DNA of 64,000 nucleotides from positions 62,001-126,000 of the forward strand of contig JAWQEG010000416.1 in assembly GCA_033782935.1 (NCBI GenBank). Direction: 5' to 3'. This document shows, in pieces, positions 10,991 through 21,355 of this stretch. Under the pieces are notes generated by a model. That model ran no database searches, was not told where the DNA came from, and saw only the letters and a program-made list of their open reading frames with translations. The translations under genes were made by a program, and so were the position numbers. Position 1 is the first letter of the stretch. Each line of letters begins with the position of its first letter. The stretch is from Petrolisthes cinctipes. Taxonomy: Eukaryota > Arthropoda > Malacostraca > Decapoda > Porcellanidae.

Positions 10991-11162
10991 TAGATATTAT
11001 GGATCTTGTTATTATTATATCATTGTAACACAGGGCCGTAACATAAGTATAGATATTATGCATCTTGTTATTATTATATCATTGTAACACAGGGCCGTAA
11101 CATAAGCATAGATATTATGCATCTTGTTATTATTATATCATTGTAACACAGGGCCGTAACTC
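10991..11162 (+). repeat. 59-bp tandem repeat right of the LTR element, three units
   Basis: Three near-perfect units with the core ATCATTGTAACACAGGGCC, continuing the unit at 5450-5528. Before the LTR insertion this was a run of four. Confidence 0.9.
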
Positions 11163-11299
11163 TAATAGAATCACAATTGTTACGCTCTATGAAGAAAATT
11201 ATGGATATTAATAAATAGTCTCATCATTCGAAAGTAGATTTACAGAAAACTTATACGACATTATACGAATACTTATTATCTTAGGAGTGTGTTGACAAG

Positions 11300-11520
11300 T
11301 ACGACAAATGTTCGTTGCTCTTACTCCCATTTAGTTTATTGATATGTAGCTTAAGGGAATAGTATACTTTTGGTTCATTAAAGTGTATTGATTCCTTAAA
11401 AGTATGTCAGGAAACATGACCAGATTGACAAAAATAATGGTGACCTGTTGCTTGAAATAGTTTGGAGGAATAATTTGCTCCATAATTACCAACACTGTAC
11501 TACCTCCTTAATGTTGAAAT
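11300..11520 (+). repeat. older duplicated segment, right copy
   Basis: Diverged direct copy of 5215-5415. Confidence 0.75.
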
Positions 11521-12087
11521 ATAAATGGTGCTGCCTAGTTATTACTTATAAAGTGTTTACTCCTTCTTTCTATTTTGAAGTACCAACGTAATATTAAAGT
11601 TTTAACTTTGAAGTCTACTCCCATTTTATACAGCTTACTGTAGGACAGCACCACATATGTTAAAGGAACACTACACAACTGCGTTGACATAATTTGTCCG
11701 AAAACCGTCGTATGAAAGTAATTACTGTACATATTTCACAATATCATTTGCATAATTTAATTTGTTTTTACATATGCAAAATATTTTCGTTACAGCAGTT
11801 TTTCTATAGTAACAACTGGTATAATATTTTACATATGGTAACTTACAAACCTTCACACGAGAACAAATGAGGTCGTTGTATAAGTATACACCTTTGGTAC
11901 GTAACTGAAGATAAAGTAAGAGGAGACAGAGAAGGCATTGATGTCAGTTGTTGTCATAATAAATATGACAGTTTCTTTGTAGTCAAAATTTCCGTTTTGT
12001 ATACGAGGTCGTCTCAGCCTGAGTCAAAAGGCAAAAACTAAATGTTTCACCGGGAAATGCAGGATACTTTTGTCAGCTACTGAACAT
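11521..12087. other. no gene seen
   Basis: AT-rich sequence; the short minus-strand frame around 11535-11732 has no recognisable feature. Confidence 0.45.
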
Positions 12088-12252
<165 letters not shown>

Positions 12253-12419
12253 CTGTAATGCCTTACATTAATTTAGCAGGAATAACAGATTTACCGTATG
12301 TATGAACAGAGTACAGTATACTAAATAATTTTCTTATCAGGTATATCAGACTTTCCGTATATGTATGAACATATAGTGAAGAGGGAGGTAAGGAACGGGG
12401 GGATTGAGGGACAGAATTG

Positions 12420-12900
12420 GCCAGAGGGATTGAGGAAAGAGGTGGTGAGTGGTATATGCATGACAGTAGAAGCTATAAACGTTGGTAGTGGATGAGGTGA
12501 AGAGAATTTGTCGAATGTTTTAGATGTTGTGTGAATGTGTGTGTTGTAGCAGAAAACCATTTTAAGAGGTGGGGTGGAGTAGTGTGGGTCTGGATGGGAT
12601 AGTATGATGTGGGAAGGGATGGAGGAGTGATAATTATGGGCTGGTACGGATGAAAAGTGCTGGTGTCCAGAAGGGAGTGGACGCCCGGGCATGGATGGAA
12701 TGGTACAAGGGTGCAAACCAAAATGGGAAGAATGGAAATGAGAAAGTTTTGGGAATAGCTGAACGACAGTTTGGGAAGACTTGAAAGGAGATATATATAA
12801 TAGTGTTGGGGGATATGAATGATAAGGTTGGAAGTGAGAACGATGAATTTCTGGAATTCATATCAAATACTTTCTTTGAGCACAAGGTGATCCACAGAAG
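12420..12900 (+). pseudogene. endonuclease fragment of an APE-type LINE
   Basis: The residues GDMNDKVG encoded near 12815 match the GDMNGKMG motif of the LINE at 20930-24480, and the following FFEHKVIH matches FFQYKVIH of that copy. Upstream sequence around 12635 also resembles the region near 21520 of that LINE. The fragment is frameshifted, has no RT and ends in a GA repeat, so it is a dead scrap of the same or a sister family. Confidence 0.65.
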
Positions 12901-12922
12901 GAAGAAAGGAAGGCAGGGATGG

Positions 12923-12924
<2 letters not shown>

Positions 12925-12998
<74 letters not shown>
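12925..12998. repeat. GA microsatellite
   Basis: About 37 GA units inside the LINE fragment's right flank. Confidence 0.95.
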
Positions 12999-13001
<3 letters not shown>

Positions 13002-13099
13002 TGGAGAGAGAAAGAAGGAAGAGATATACTTTATTATGTCAATGTTGCCAACTTTTTTTTTTTTTTTTCTGTCATTTTTAATGTTTTCGTTAATGGTTA

Positions 13100-13840
13100 C
13101 ACAATAGTTGCTCATCAAGTCATTTGATGAGTCAAATATCAAAATTTTCTGTATTTTTTCCACATCATGTCCCGCATCAAAGTTGTTCAATGGCAAGAAG
13201 GCATCATTATCAGCCAGGGTATTCAGCGAAATTTCCGTTGCCAAATTCGTTTGATTCATGGATCTGATAAATGCAGGACACTGTGTGAGTTTGTTAATGG
13301 TTATGTAGGAGAACATTACTACATTAACAGATTCACTTGGTTGGATCAGTCCTCCTCTACTGATACCCTGTACAGTCGGCGGCAGATGTCCTGTCGCCTC
13401 ACCTGCTTCACCGAGACAAGCAGTGTTCATGGACTAGAGAAATACACACGTTTACTACACTTAATAAATTCGAGTGTATGAATATCGCGTGCCTCGGTGA
13501 AGCAAGTGAGGCGACAGGACTTTTGCCGCCGACTGTACATATGTATTGATATCAGGTAGATTTTCCTAGGCTTCATGACAACTAAGTAGGTCTTTACATT
13601 CATTACACTTCAGCTTATCACCATCCCATACACACAGTAACCAGCCAGCAGGAATGTCATAACCGGAAGGAGATTCATGCAGTTGTCTATATCATCTTCG
13701 TCTATATCAATAGCAAAAGAATCTAAATTTGCCTAGTCCTGGTCTTGTACAAACTGCCAGATTATTTCCTCTAAGTTTTTTAGTTTTATATCATTATAGA
13801 AAGACAGTCTAAGAACATATATGAACCTCAGTTTTATTTC
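13100..13840 (-). pseudogene. unidentified transposase-like fragment split by a MITE
   Basis: On the minus strand, 13840-13550 encodes, with stops and frameshifts, a block with AGYCVYG followed by KCNECKDLL. This resembles the zinc-ribbon-like end of THAP9/P-element-type and related transposases. After the MITE at 13373-13536, 13310-13100 encodes a second block containing SLNTLADNDAFLPL. The two blocks flanking a mobile insertion suggest one broken protein. No catalytic residues could be placed. It could equally be another dispersed protein family. Confidence 0.25.
13373..13536. mobile_element. Tc1/mariner-type MITE, 164 bp
   Basis: The ends CAGTCGGCGGCA and TTGCCGCCGACTG are inverted, and the whole element folds on itself through CCTGTCGCCTCAC and GTGAGGCGACAGG. 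It is flanked by TA (13371-13372 and 13537-13538). A second, left-truncated copy lies at 54630-54784 in the opposite orientation. It encodes nothing and would need a transposase in trans. Confidence 0.85.
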
Positions 13841-14389
13841 ACACTCATAAACCTGCCTTAATGAAATATTTTAAATGCACCCGGCAAGTCGACGGTATTT
13901 ACCAAATCTACTTTTCAGTTGATCGGTCTGAAATTTTCCAGGCAGAACTACTTCATGCTTAGTTTTTCTAATCAGTATTTTGTTACCTCGATCATTGCAC
14001 TGGTATTGTTTTTCAATGCAGTGAATGTTTCTCTGATCAGTTTTCCTCCTTTCTTCAGGAATACTGTCTCAGAGATTTAGCCATACAAGAAAATTATGTA
14101 AAGAAAATGTATTTGTCATATTTTATTGTTAGTGAAGTGGCATATGTGTTTCTATGACGAATACCTTTCTCTGGATGATTAACATTCATTACAGTCCAAC
14201 AGTGCAATATTACTTTAATATAGTTCGAAACCTTTTCAATATATATATGGCAAACTTTCCAATGGTCATTAGAGATTCTATAACAAATTCATTGAAAATT
14301 TATAGGATAAGACTGACGTTTGTCTTTCAACCCTTTTCAATTCTTTATTAATGTGTAAATGCCGTATATATTGACATCCAACCTGGGAT
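13841..14389. other. no gene seen
   Basis: AT-rich. The lower end of the gypsy 3' LTR must lie somewhere in or near here but was not located. Confidence 0.4.
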
Positions 14390-14527
14390 GATGATTCCTA
14401 CCCAAACCAGCCAACCAGCGCTCAGTCAGGCCTTGTAAAACAGAGGGCAGTGGTGTAGGGCTGCATTTCCGATGGGTCCCACCTCAAGGCGTGGTACCGA
14501 CCACAGTGTATATACAGGGCCGTGACA
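14390..14527 (-). repeat. 3' LTR start of the Gmr1-like element (partial)
   Basis: Directly after the polypurine tract the minus strand begins TGTCACGGCCCTGTATATACA, shown here only by its first bases. The far end is not identified. The 59-bp repeats at 5.5 and 11 kb contain the very similar TGTTACGGCCCTGTG. Confidence 0.55.
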
Positions 14528-14542
14528 CCTCCCCCCCAAAAG
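14528..14542 (-). other. polypurine tract
   Basis: Minus-strand CTTTTGGGGGGGAGG immediately before the LTR start TGTCAC. Confidence 0.75.
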
Positions 14543-14565
14543 AATAAGGCTTCTGGGTAGAAGAC

Positions 14566-15779
14566 TTATGGAGAGGTTGTAGATGGGCGAACTCGAGACA
14601 AGGTGTCAGCCAGGATGTTGTCGGTACCCTTGATGTGCCGGATTTCGATTGGATATTGTTGAAGGAAGAGGGACCATCGTAGAATGCGTTGGTTGGTGTG
14701 TCGTACCCTATGGAGGAATATTAAGGGGTTGTGGTCAGTGTAGACGAGCAAGGGTTCCACTCCATACAGGTAACACTGAAACTTCTGGAGTGCATTGATG
14801 ATCCCCAACAATTCCTTCTCGACAGTACTATAGGAGCATTGATGTGGCTTCAGTTGAGACGAGTGGTAGCAGACAGGGTGAAGAATTCCATCGGGTTGAG
14901 GTTGCAGCAGTACTGCTCCGGTTCCAGTCACACATGCATCCACATGCAATATGAAGGGCAAGGAGAAATTAGGAGATTTCAATACAGATTCATGGGTTAA
15001 AAAGTCTCTAAGGGAATTAAAGGCTCTCAGACAGTTACCAGGAAGTAGAAATGGAAGCAAAGTTGGGACAAAACCTGCTGTAGAAACCAACCATACCTAA
15101 GAATCTTTGAACTTCTTTCCTAGTAGCTGGGATGGGAAAGGATAGGATAGCTTTTACATTAGCTGCCTTAGGTTTAACTTCTCCATTACCCACATTGTGT
15201 CCTAAATAGGTCACAGAGGCTGAATAAAAGGTTGATTTGATCAAGTTAACTGTTAAGTCCCAGTCAGTTAAAGACTTTAAAACACTATATAATCTATCAT
15301 GATGTTGGTCTAGGTCGTCTGCCACTATCAGAATATCGTCTAGGTAGGTACTAACTCCAGGGAGGTTTCCGATGATCCCGTTCACCATTCGTTGGAAGAT
15401 ACTAGGTGCATTACGCAACCCAAACGGCATTACTGTATATTCGAATAACCCAAAAGGAGTAACGAAAGCAGAAATCTGTTGGGCATTCGGAGTGAGAGGC
15501 ACTTGATAATAGCCTTATAGCAAGTTTAATTTTGATACGTATTTCGCTTGTCCCACGTTGTCAGTCAGATCATCTACGTGGGGTAGATGAGGATAAGCAT
15601 CAGGTACAGTAAGAAGATTAACTTGCCTATAGTCCGTACAAAATTTTACACGATCTCCTTTCATTGGTACCAGGATTGAAGGTGATGCCCATGGGGAACA
15701 GCTGGGGATGGCCAGGTGGTTTTGAAGGAGGCAGTCCACTTCCTGGCGCATCAGCTCCATTTGCTTGGGACCAATCCGT
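14566..15779 (-). pseudogene. gypsy reverse transcriptase and RNase H (Gmr1-like), disrupted
   Basis: Three overlapping or adjacent frames (15760-15515, 15502-15035, 15090-14566) together give RT then RNase H. Seen in RT: KFCTDYRQVN, GLRNAPSIFQRM and the active-site motif YLDDIL near 15345, all typical of Ty3/gypsy. Seen in RNase H: the first acidic site in HVDACVTGTGAVL, the glutamate in VEKELLGI, the aspartate in YTDHNPL and the end motif NILADTLSR. A stop near 15513 and a frameshift near 15070 break the frame. RNase H ends 24 bases before the polypurine tract, so it is the last domain of pol, which is what the Gmr1 order predicts. Confidence 0.9.
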
Positions 15780-16328
15780 TAGGCAGGCTTTCTGATGGGA
15801 TGAGCACCAGGGATGAGCTTAATATCGTGGTCGATGTAGGGACACCACTTGGGGAAGTCTTTGAAAAGTTTGGAATATTCCGTGAAGAAAAACTTTAGTT
15901 CTTGTTGTTGTTCTAGGTTGAGTGAGTCGATATGAGTAGGAATGTTAGAGATTATCTCCAAATTTTTGAGGGATGACCAACTTGTTATGAGATCTTCATT
16001 ACCATCATGACGAGTAATACTATTGATGCATAATATGACATTAGAATTTTGCTCCTCATCAGATCGTACGTTATATTTCTTTAGGCGATTTACATGAATT
16101 AATTGTTGGGATTTTCTTCCATCAGGAGTGTTGATTACATAGTTGTTATGTTGGAGAACTCGTTCAACCTTGTATGGGCCAGAAAATTTAGCTGACAAAG
16201 GGTTTGATTGGGTAGGAATGAAAGCTAGAACCTTGTCACCTACTTTAAAAGTTCGTTCTTTGGATTTTTTATCAAAGTTTCTTTTCATCTTTACCTGAGC
16301 TGTCTCCAAGTTTTATTGGGCATAAGTA
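15779..16328 (-). pseudogene. integrase C-terminal domain joined to the RT N-terminus (Gmr1-like)
   Basis: A single frame of 176 codons on the minus strand first encodes the GPY/F-type integrase tail (KVGDKVLAF, FSGPYKVERVL, NRLKKY). It then enters the RT N-terminal region (FFTEYSKLFKDFP, GAHPIRKPA). This physical fusion shows directly that integrase precedes RT in this element. A TAA close to the MITE edge at 16328 separates it from the upstream integrase core. The first methionine at 16309 is not meaningful, because the protein continued from the core integrase on the other side of the MITE. Confidence 0.9.
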
Positions 16329-17029
16329 CAGTCGGCAAAAAAAGTTTCGTTACCACCCCTACGTTAATTTTAACATCGATAAGCGCGTCAGGGTTGGTAC
16401 TCCGCCGTCTGAGCAGCTGTGCCTCGCGGGCCGTGGCAATGACAACTTAGCACAAGGCATTCCCTTTCTTTTTATATCAAAAGTTTAACTGATATTAAAT
16501 TAAATTTTGAGTGTTCAAGAACTATTACTATTTAACTATTCATCATTAAACATAAAGAAATACGTTTGAGTATTTTAGAACAAGAATAACCTTGAAATAC
16601 CCAGAAAAAGTAGCACTGGGTAAAAGTACGTCATTCCTACTTGCCTGACCATTAGACACTGAGGGGTCCGGGAGGGTGACAGAGGTATATATGACACTCT
16701 CACCCATGGAGGTAGTATAGGTGGAGGCGCCAGTAGGACCTGATTTGTGAAGCCACCAATCTGTCATTTCTGGCGCCTTCAAGATGGCGCATACCTTTGT
16801 ATGTCAGGTCAGAAGTCCACTTTAACTGAAACATATCTTGGTGTCCGCCATATTAAAGGCGCCGAAAATGACAGTTCGGTGGCTTCAATTTACTCCTCTG
16901 GATTAGTGAGCCATGGCGACTCCACCTATACTACCTCCATGCTCGCGCCACACGTGACTCACCAGTCAGGCCTACCAACGTTACATCACACTGTTAAAAG
17001 GATGGTAACGAAACTTTTTTTGCCGACTG
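16329..17029. mobile_element. Tc1/mariner-type non-autonomous element, 701 bp, nested in gypsy pol
   Basis: The inverted ends CAGTCGGCAAAAAAAGTTTC and its complement at 17010-17029 are flanked by TA (16327-16328 and 17030-17031). It sits between the integrase core and its C-terminal domain. No transposase motif is visible; its short frames are chance. The first bases, CAGTCGGC, are shared with the 164-bp MITEs at 13373 and 54630, so one transposase family may mobilise all three. Confidence 0.9.
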
Positions 17030-17031
17030 TA

Positions 17032-18700
17032 CATATTTCAGAGAGTACAGCTCGTAAGTTAGCTAGGTAGTTTGAGACAGTTTCCCTAGTGGTGGAATTT
17101 TTATTTAATCATTTGTCCTTCACAACTCTTAAGGGACCTCGTACTTGTCGACCATACAATAGTTGAAAGGGAGAAAAACCAAAACTTTCCTGTTTAGCTT
17201 CTCGAAGAGCAAACAACAAGTACTGCAGAGAATCATCCCAATCTCGTTCATGTTCGAGACAACATTTTATTATCATGGTCTTTATTGTTTGATGCCAACG
17301 CTCTAATACACCTTGGGATTCTGGATGATATGCACTGGACAACTGTTGCTGGATACCAAGTTCGTCAAGTACCTCCGTGAATAATATACTAGTAAAATTG
17401 GAACCTCTGTCCGATTGAATAACTTTAGGGATGCCAACCCGAGTGAACATATGATTAAGATGGGTGACTATGGTCATTGCACAGATGTTCTTCAAAGGGA
17501 AAGCCTCAGGGTAACGAGTGGTGGGACACATAAGGGTTAGAATATACTGATTTCCATTCTTGGTGCGTGGTAAGGGTCCCACACAATATATGATGATACG
17601 TTCGATTGGTTCAGATGTTTCAGGTATAGGCTGGAGAGGGACTGGTGGGATGGGATGGTTTGCCTTTCCTACCATTTGACATATATGACAAGACTGTACA
17701 AACATTTTTATATAATTTTTCATGTTGGGCCAGTAGAAATTACCTAAAAGCTTATGATAGGTTTTATACACACCAAAGTGGCCGTTTATACCATCATGAC
17801 TTAATTCTAACAAAGATTGCCTTAAGGTGCAAGGAACAACTACCAGTGTGATATTTGCCCAGACATCAGCTGAAGACAAGCGAGGTGATCTATAAAGGCA
17901 CATAAATACGCTGTCCTCATAATAAAATCCAGGAGTTTTCACAACGTCCTTCAATGTATTCACAGCTTGACTACGACAAAATTTGAGAGTCTCATCCTGA
18001 GCTTGTGCTGTGATTAGAATTACTTTTGACAGGGATTGTGAACCAAAATCAACTAGAGAATTATTACTTGCCTCATCACAGTAGTCTTCAGCTCGTGCCT
18101 GAGAACGAGTTACCACACATACTGGAAATAAATCAGGTTGTTCCTTGTCGAGGGCAGTAGTCGGAGAGATGTTCATTGGAGTGCTTCGGACCAAGACATT
18201 GGGTACCACTAATCCACCTGCTAAGTCATTACCTAGAATAAAGTTTACATCACTTAATGGTAAGGTATCAACCAATCCCACCTTCACATCTCCCACTACC
18301 AAGTCACTCTCAAGATGTACCTTAGCCAGTTCAACTGTATATAGGACAGAGGAGAGTGGCCGTAGTAAAACCTTATCACCAGTGACATTCCCTTTTACAT
18401 CTGGCAAGCATTTTCGGACCATCAAACTTTGAGAAGCACTTGTATCTCTGAGGATCTTAATTGGTACTTTAGGGGAGTCACTAGTTAGAGCAATGGTACC
18501 ACAAGTTTTAAATGCTGCAAAGGGGTCATCTCCAGAATTTACGTTGACTATAGGAGCAACAGGTTTCTTTGGGGGTTCGAAAGTTAATTTAGAGTTGGTG
18601 AATGTTGAGTTTGGTACTACACTGGGGTTGGTGAAAGGTACGTAAAACTTGGATTGACGACACTTGGGATCCTTACAAAATTTTACTGTATCCTTCCTTC
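17032..18700 (-). pseudogene. gypsy protease and integrase core (Gmr1-like), disrupted
   Basis: The frame begins near the zinc-knuckle region and contains a retropepsin-like site reading RDTSASQSLM near 18440 where DTGA is expected. After a linker comes the integrase H2C2 finger (H and GINGHFG, then VQSCHICQ). The DDE core follows, where the first aspartate is replaced: IIIYCVGPLP instead of D-C-V-G. The second aspartate (QSDRGSNF) and the glutamate (HPESQGVLERW) are present. A TGA at 17109-17111 ends the main frame, but similarity continues to the MITE edge at 17031. The residue losses and stops mean this enzyme is inactive. The frame has no IN-after-RNase H arrangement. Confidence 0.88.
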
Positions 18701-19599
18701 TTACAATAATAGCAATACAAGGGAGTGGGTGTATTTACCGTAGATCCTACGGGGCGAAACGTAGAAGAGGTCACTGTGGTGTCTGAAGAGGGGTTTAACA
18801 CTTTTCGCTGTCCACGGGGATTCTCTACAGCTTTGTTCAGGAGGGATTATTTATCTACCAATTTGGCGGCCTTTATAGGATTAGTTTCCTCCTTGTCTGC
18901 AATGTACACCATGACGTGATGAGGCACACGCCTATTGAATTCCTCCAAAACAACAAGATTTCTGAGTTCCTCGAAGGTGGCTGTCTCAGCCTTTTTCAAC
19001 CACTGATCGAACCGTTTGAATTTTTCTGTAATTAATTCAAAATAGGTAGTCACTGAAGTTTTGACATAATCACGGAATGCTTGCCTATATCCTTCCACCG
19101 TGATAGAATATGCATCAAGAATGCCTTGCTTTATGGACTCGTAGTCTGCGTCTTTTGGGAGTGCCAGATAAGTCTGTACAGCCTTTCCAGTCAACTTAGG
19201 TTGCAGTAGCCACTTCTGGCCAGTTTAAATGTACAGCTGTATTTTCAAACAATTCAAAATATCCATCTGGATCAGACTCTAAAAGCAGGAACGAGTTTAA
19301 GGTTTCTGGCGAGATCAAACTCATGAAGAGTCCTATCTCCAGCTGTAACATTTTGAAGCTGAGGATGAGCTAGTTGGAGTTAATGTTGTCAGTCTTTTTC
19401 TCTCTCTTCTCGTTCTTTTTTCTTTTCCTTCTCGTTCTTTTTCTTTTTCTGCATTTCTCTTATCTTCCAGTTCAAGCTGAAGTTGTAGTATCTCGGAAAT
19501 AACTTTATGGTCTGTCTCTGTTTGTCGAGTACTAGCTCCTTCCTCGGTTGAATCTTCCCAGTACAGATCAGTTTCTTGTAATATGCCAGAGTTAAACAA
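18700..19599 (-). pseudogene. gypsy gag (Gmr1-like), frameshifted
   Basis: Frames at 19599-19333 (a charged, coiled-coil-like start), about 19330-19200 (ESDPDGYFELFENTA) and 19194-18847 (TGKAVQTYLALP through RFDQWLKKAETATFEELRNL) form a retrotransposon gag core of the kind found in many invertebrate gypsy elements. A zinc-knuckle remnant (CYYCKKEG then KFCKDPKC in another frame) follows near 18700. Gag packages element RNA into particles; this copy has several frameshifts and cannot. Confidence 0.75.
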
Positions 19600-20496
19600 A
19601 TGATTTAGGACGAGTTTTGCACGTTGATCATGGGTAGAGGAACTCTTATATGGTAGTCGTGACGTGGTGTGTGTGAGAGTAGCAGTTGACCTGGGCCACT
19701 GTAATGGGCTTGATGAAGCCTATGTCCAGTGTCGGAACATTTAAAAAAAAAAAAAAAAAAAAAAAAAGCACACACACACAGAAGATAAGTAATTTCGTCC
19801 TTATTGGCATATTTAAATTGGTCAAGTCCACTGACATGGTCATGTTCAAATCTCTTAACATTAAATGACATGTTGAAGTGTGCAACAATAAAATATCACG
19901 TAGACAAGGTGAATGAATCACGATAATGAAATGTTTTGAGTAAAATGTGATCACATGTGATAAAAGATGATTAGTTCAAAACAGAGTACGGTAAGTAGGT
20001 AGGCCTATGGTCACGGATGTGACAGAGAGGACTTATTGATATGACAACTAAGCGGATCTCTCCATAAGCGCCCCACGTTTTGCTTATGGTAACCAGGACA
20101 ATGATTAAAAGAGATCGAGCCCTTATGTCTCCCGGTGCAATGAATGAAAAGATGTAAAATACTACGGTCTTAGACACTGCACAGCAATGATGGGTAAGAT
20201 TAAGGTGTGAGCTCTAGGAGTCTGACAATAAGGCACGGTTCATTTGAACAAAACAGGAATATTATCGCCAAGTGCGAGTGAAGCTTTATAGCTGATGTGG
20301 GAAAGATTGCTACAATACCATCTCTGCTCAAACTATTGAATGCTTCATCCACTGAGGGGAATTGGATGACTATAATTAATTTTAAACATGAATACTGCAC
20401 AAATAAACCAAATTAAGCCAAGAATAAAGTGAATACTTAAGCAATAAACAACTTAAGTTACAGATCAAAATAGAAATGCAATTATTAGAGTGAAAC
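19600..20496 (-). other. gypsy leader region
   Basis: Non-coding stretch between the primer binding site and gag, with an A run on the plus strand at 19741-19767. The short frames here have no domain. The length (about 0.9 kb) is plausible for a gypsy 5' leader. Confidence 0.4.
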
Positions 20497-20514
20497 CTCC
20501 CGGACAGGCCCCCA
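20497..20514 (-). other. primer binding site, tRNA-Pro-like
   Basis: Minus strand TGGGGGCCTGTCCGGGAG differs at two internal positions and the last base from the site that pairs with the 3' end of tRNA-Pro. It lies five bases from TGTAACA at 20520-20526, a reasonable LTR end. Confidence 0.6.
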
Positions 20515-20526
20515 CATCTTGTTACA

Positions 20527-20929
20527 ACCCCAGGTATGGCTTGTTTATGTTTAAGGGAAGATCCGAGGTTGTGAACAAGCTTGAGTTATAACTCTGGTAG
20601 GTATGTTACTGTAGTCAATGGAATTACAACTAATGAAATGAAGAAAGGGAACCTCACTCCAATCCCTCAATGGATGTTTGCCCAGAAAAGAATAATGAAA
20701 ACAAATGACAAATTAATTTACTATGTATATTATTACGATCACCAAATTAAAAATTAATTAGCCATTTAACAAAAGTTAACCCATTATTCCATTTATAATT
20801 ACAATATTTTACAATTGCGCAGTCGCAGTATCGTAACCAATGAGGTTGTGATATGTGCTGCTGCACAGAGCAACATCTGTCGGTATTGGGAAGAGCAACA
20901 ATCTCGGTGACCTATCCCTCCCTAGGAAG
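20527..20929. other. probable 5' LTR remnant, no gene seen
   Basis: The stretch above the primer binding site should hold the gypsy 5' LTR. I could not align it with the 3' LTR start at 14527, probably because the LINE to its right truncated it or because only different parts of the LTR survive. Confidence 0.35.
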
Positions 20930-21355
20930 GGTAGGTAAGTCTTACCCCGCCTCCAAGCGGTCACCTCGGGGGTACACCTCCTTATTTTATCTTCATTTTA
21001 TCCATTCAGGAGGTGGTGCCAAAGGGGAAGGCGGTGTGAGAGTGAGTCCTAGCTGACCCCACATATAGGTTTTAAGGTTTTTATTGTATTTTAGTGTTTT
21101 AAGATTTTAATTTCTTTTATTGCGTGTTTCTATATTTTGTAATAATTTTTTCAATTTGTGACCGTGTTTTTAGCTTTTGACAATGCCGACGGCCCGTGTC
21201 CCTCCGGGAATGAGCACTGCATTGGCCTTGCCAGCCATCAGTGGCCCCCCCAATGGGGGAGTGGACAGCTATGGCTACTGGCGGGGGGGAGTCTATGCGC
21301 TGCCCTGTAGAGGGAGGGGGGAAGAGAGATATTATGAGAGTGGTAACTGAATGGA

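Larger units (their letters stand above)
14390..20526 (-). mobile_element. decayed Ty3/gypsy element with Gmr1-type pol order
   Basis: Reading the minus strand from 20514 downward: a tRNA-Pro-like primer binding site, a leader, gag, a CCHC-type knuckle, protease, integrase, RT, RNase H, a polypurine tract (14528-14542) and an LTR start with TGTCACGGCC at 14527. Integrase before RT is the copia order, but the RT and RNase H sequences and the GPY-type integrase tail are Ty3/gypsy-like; this combination defines Gmr1-like elements. Frameshifts, stops and a nested MITE show the copy is dead. The two LTRs could not be aligned, so the outer limits are approximate. Confidence 0.85.

Noticed and set aside
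17645..18432. Plus-strand frames across the gypsy integrase
   Set aside because: They are antisense shadows of the minus-strand pol, which has clear domain motifs.
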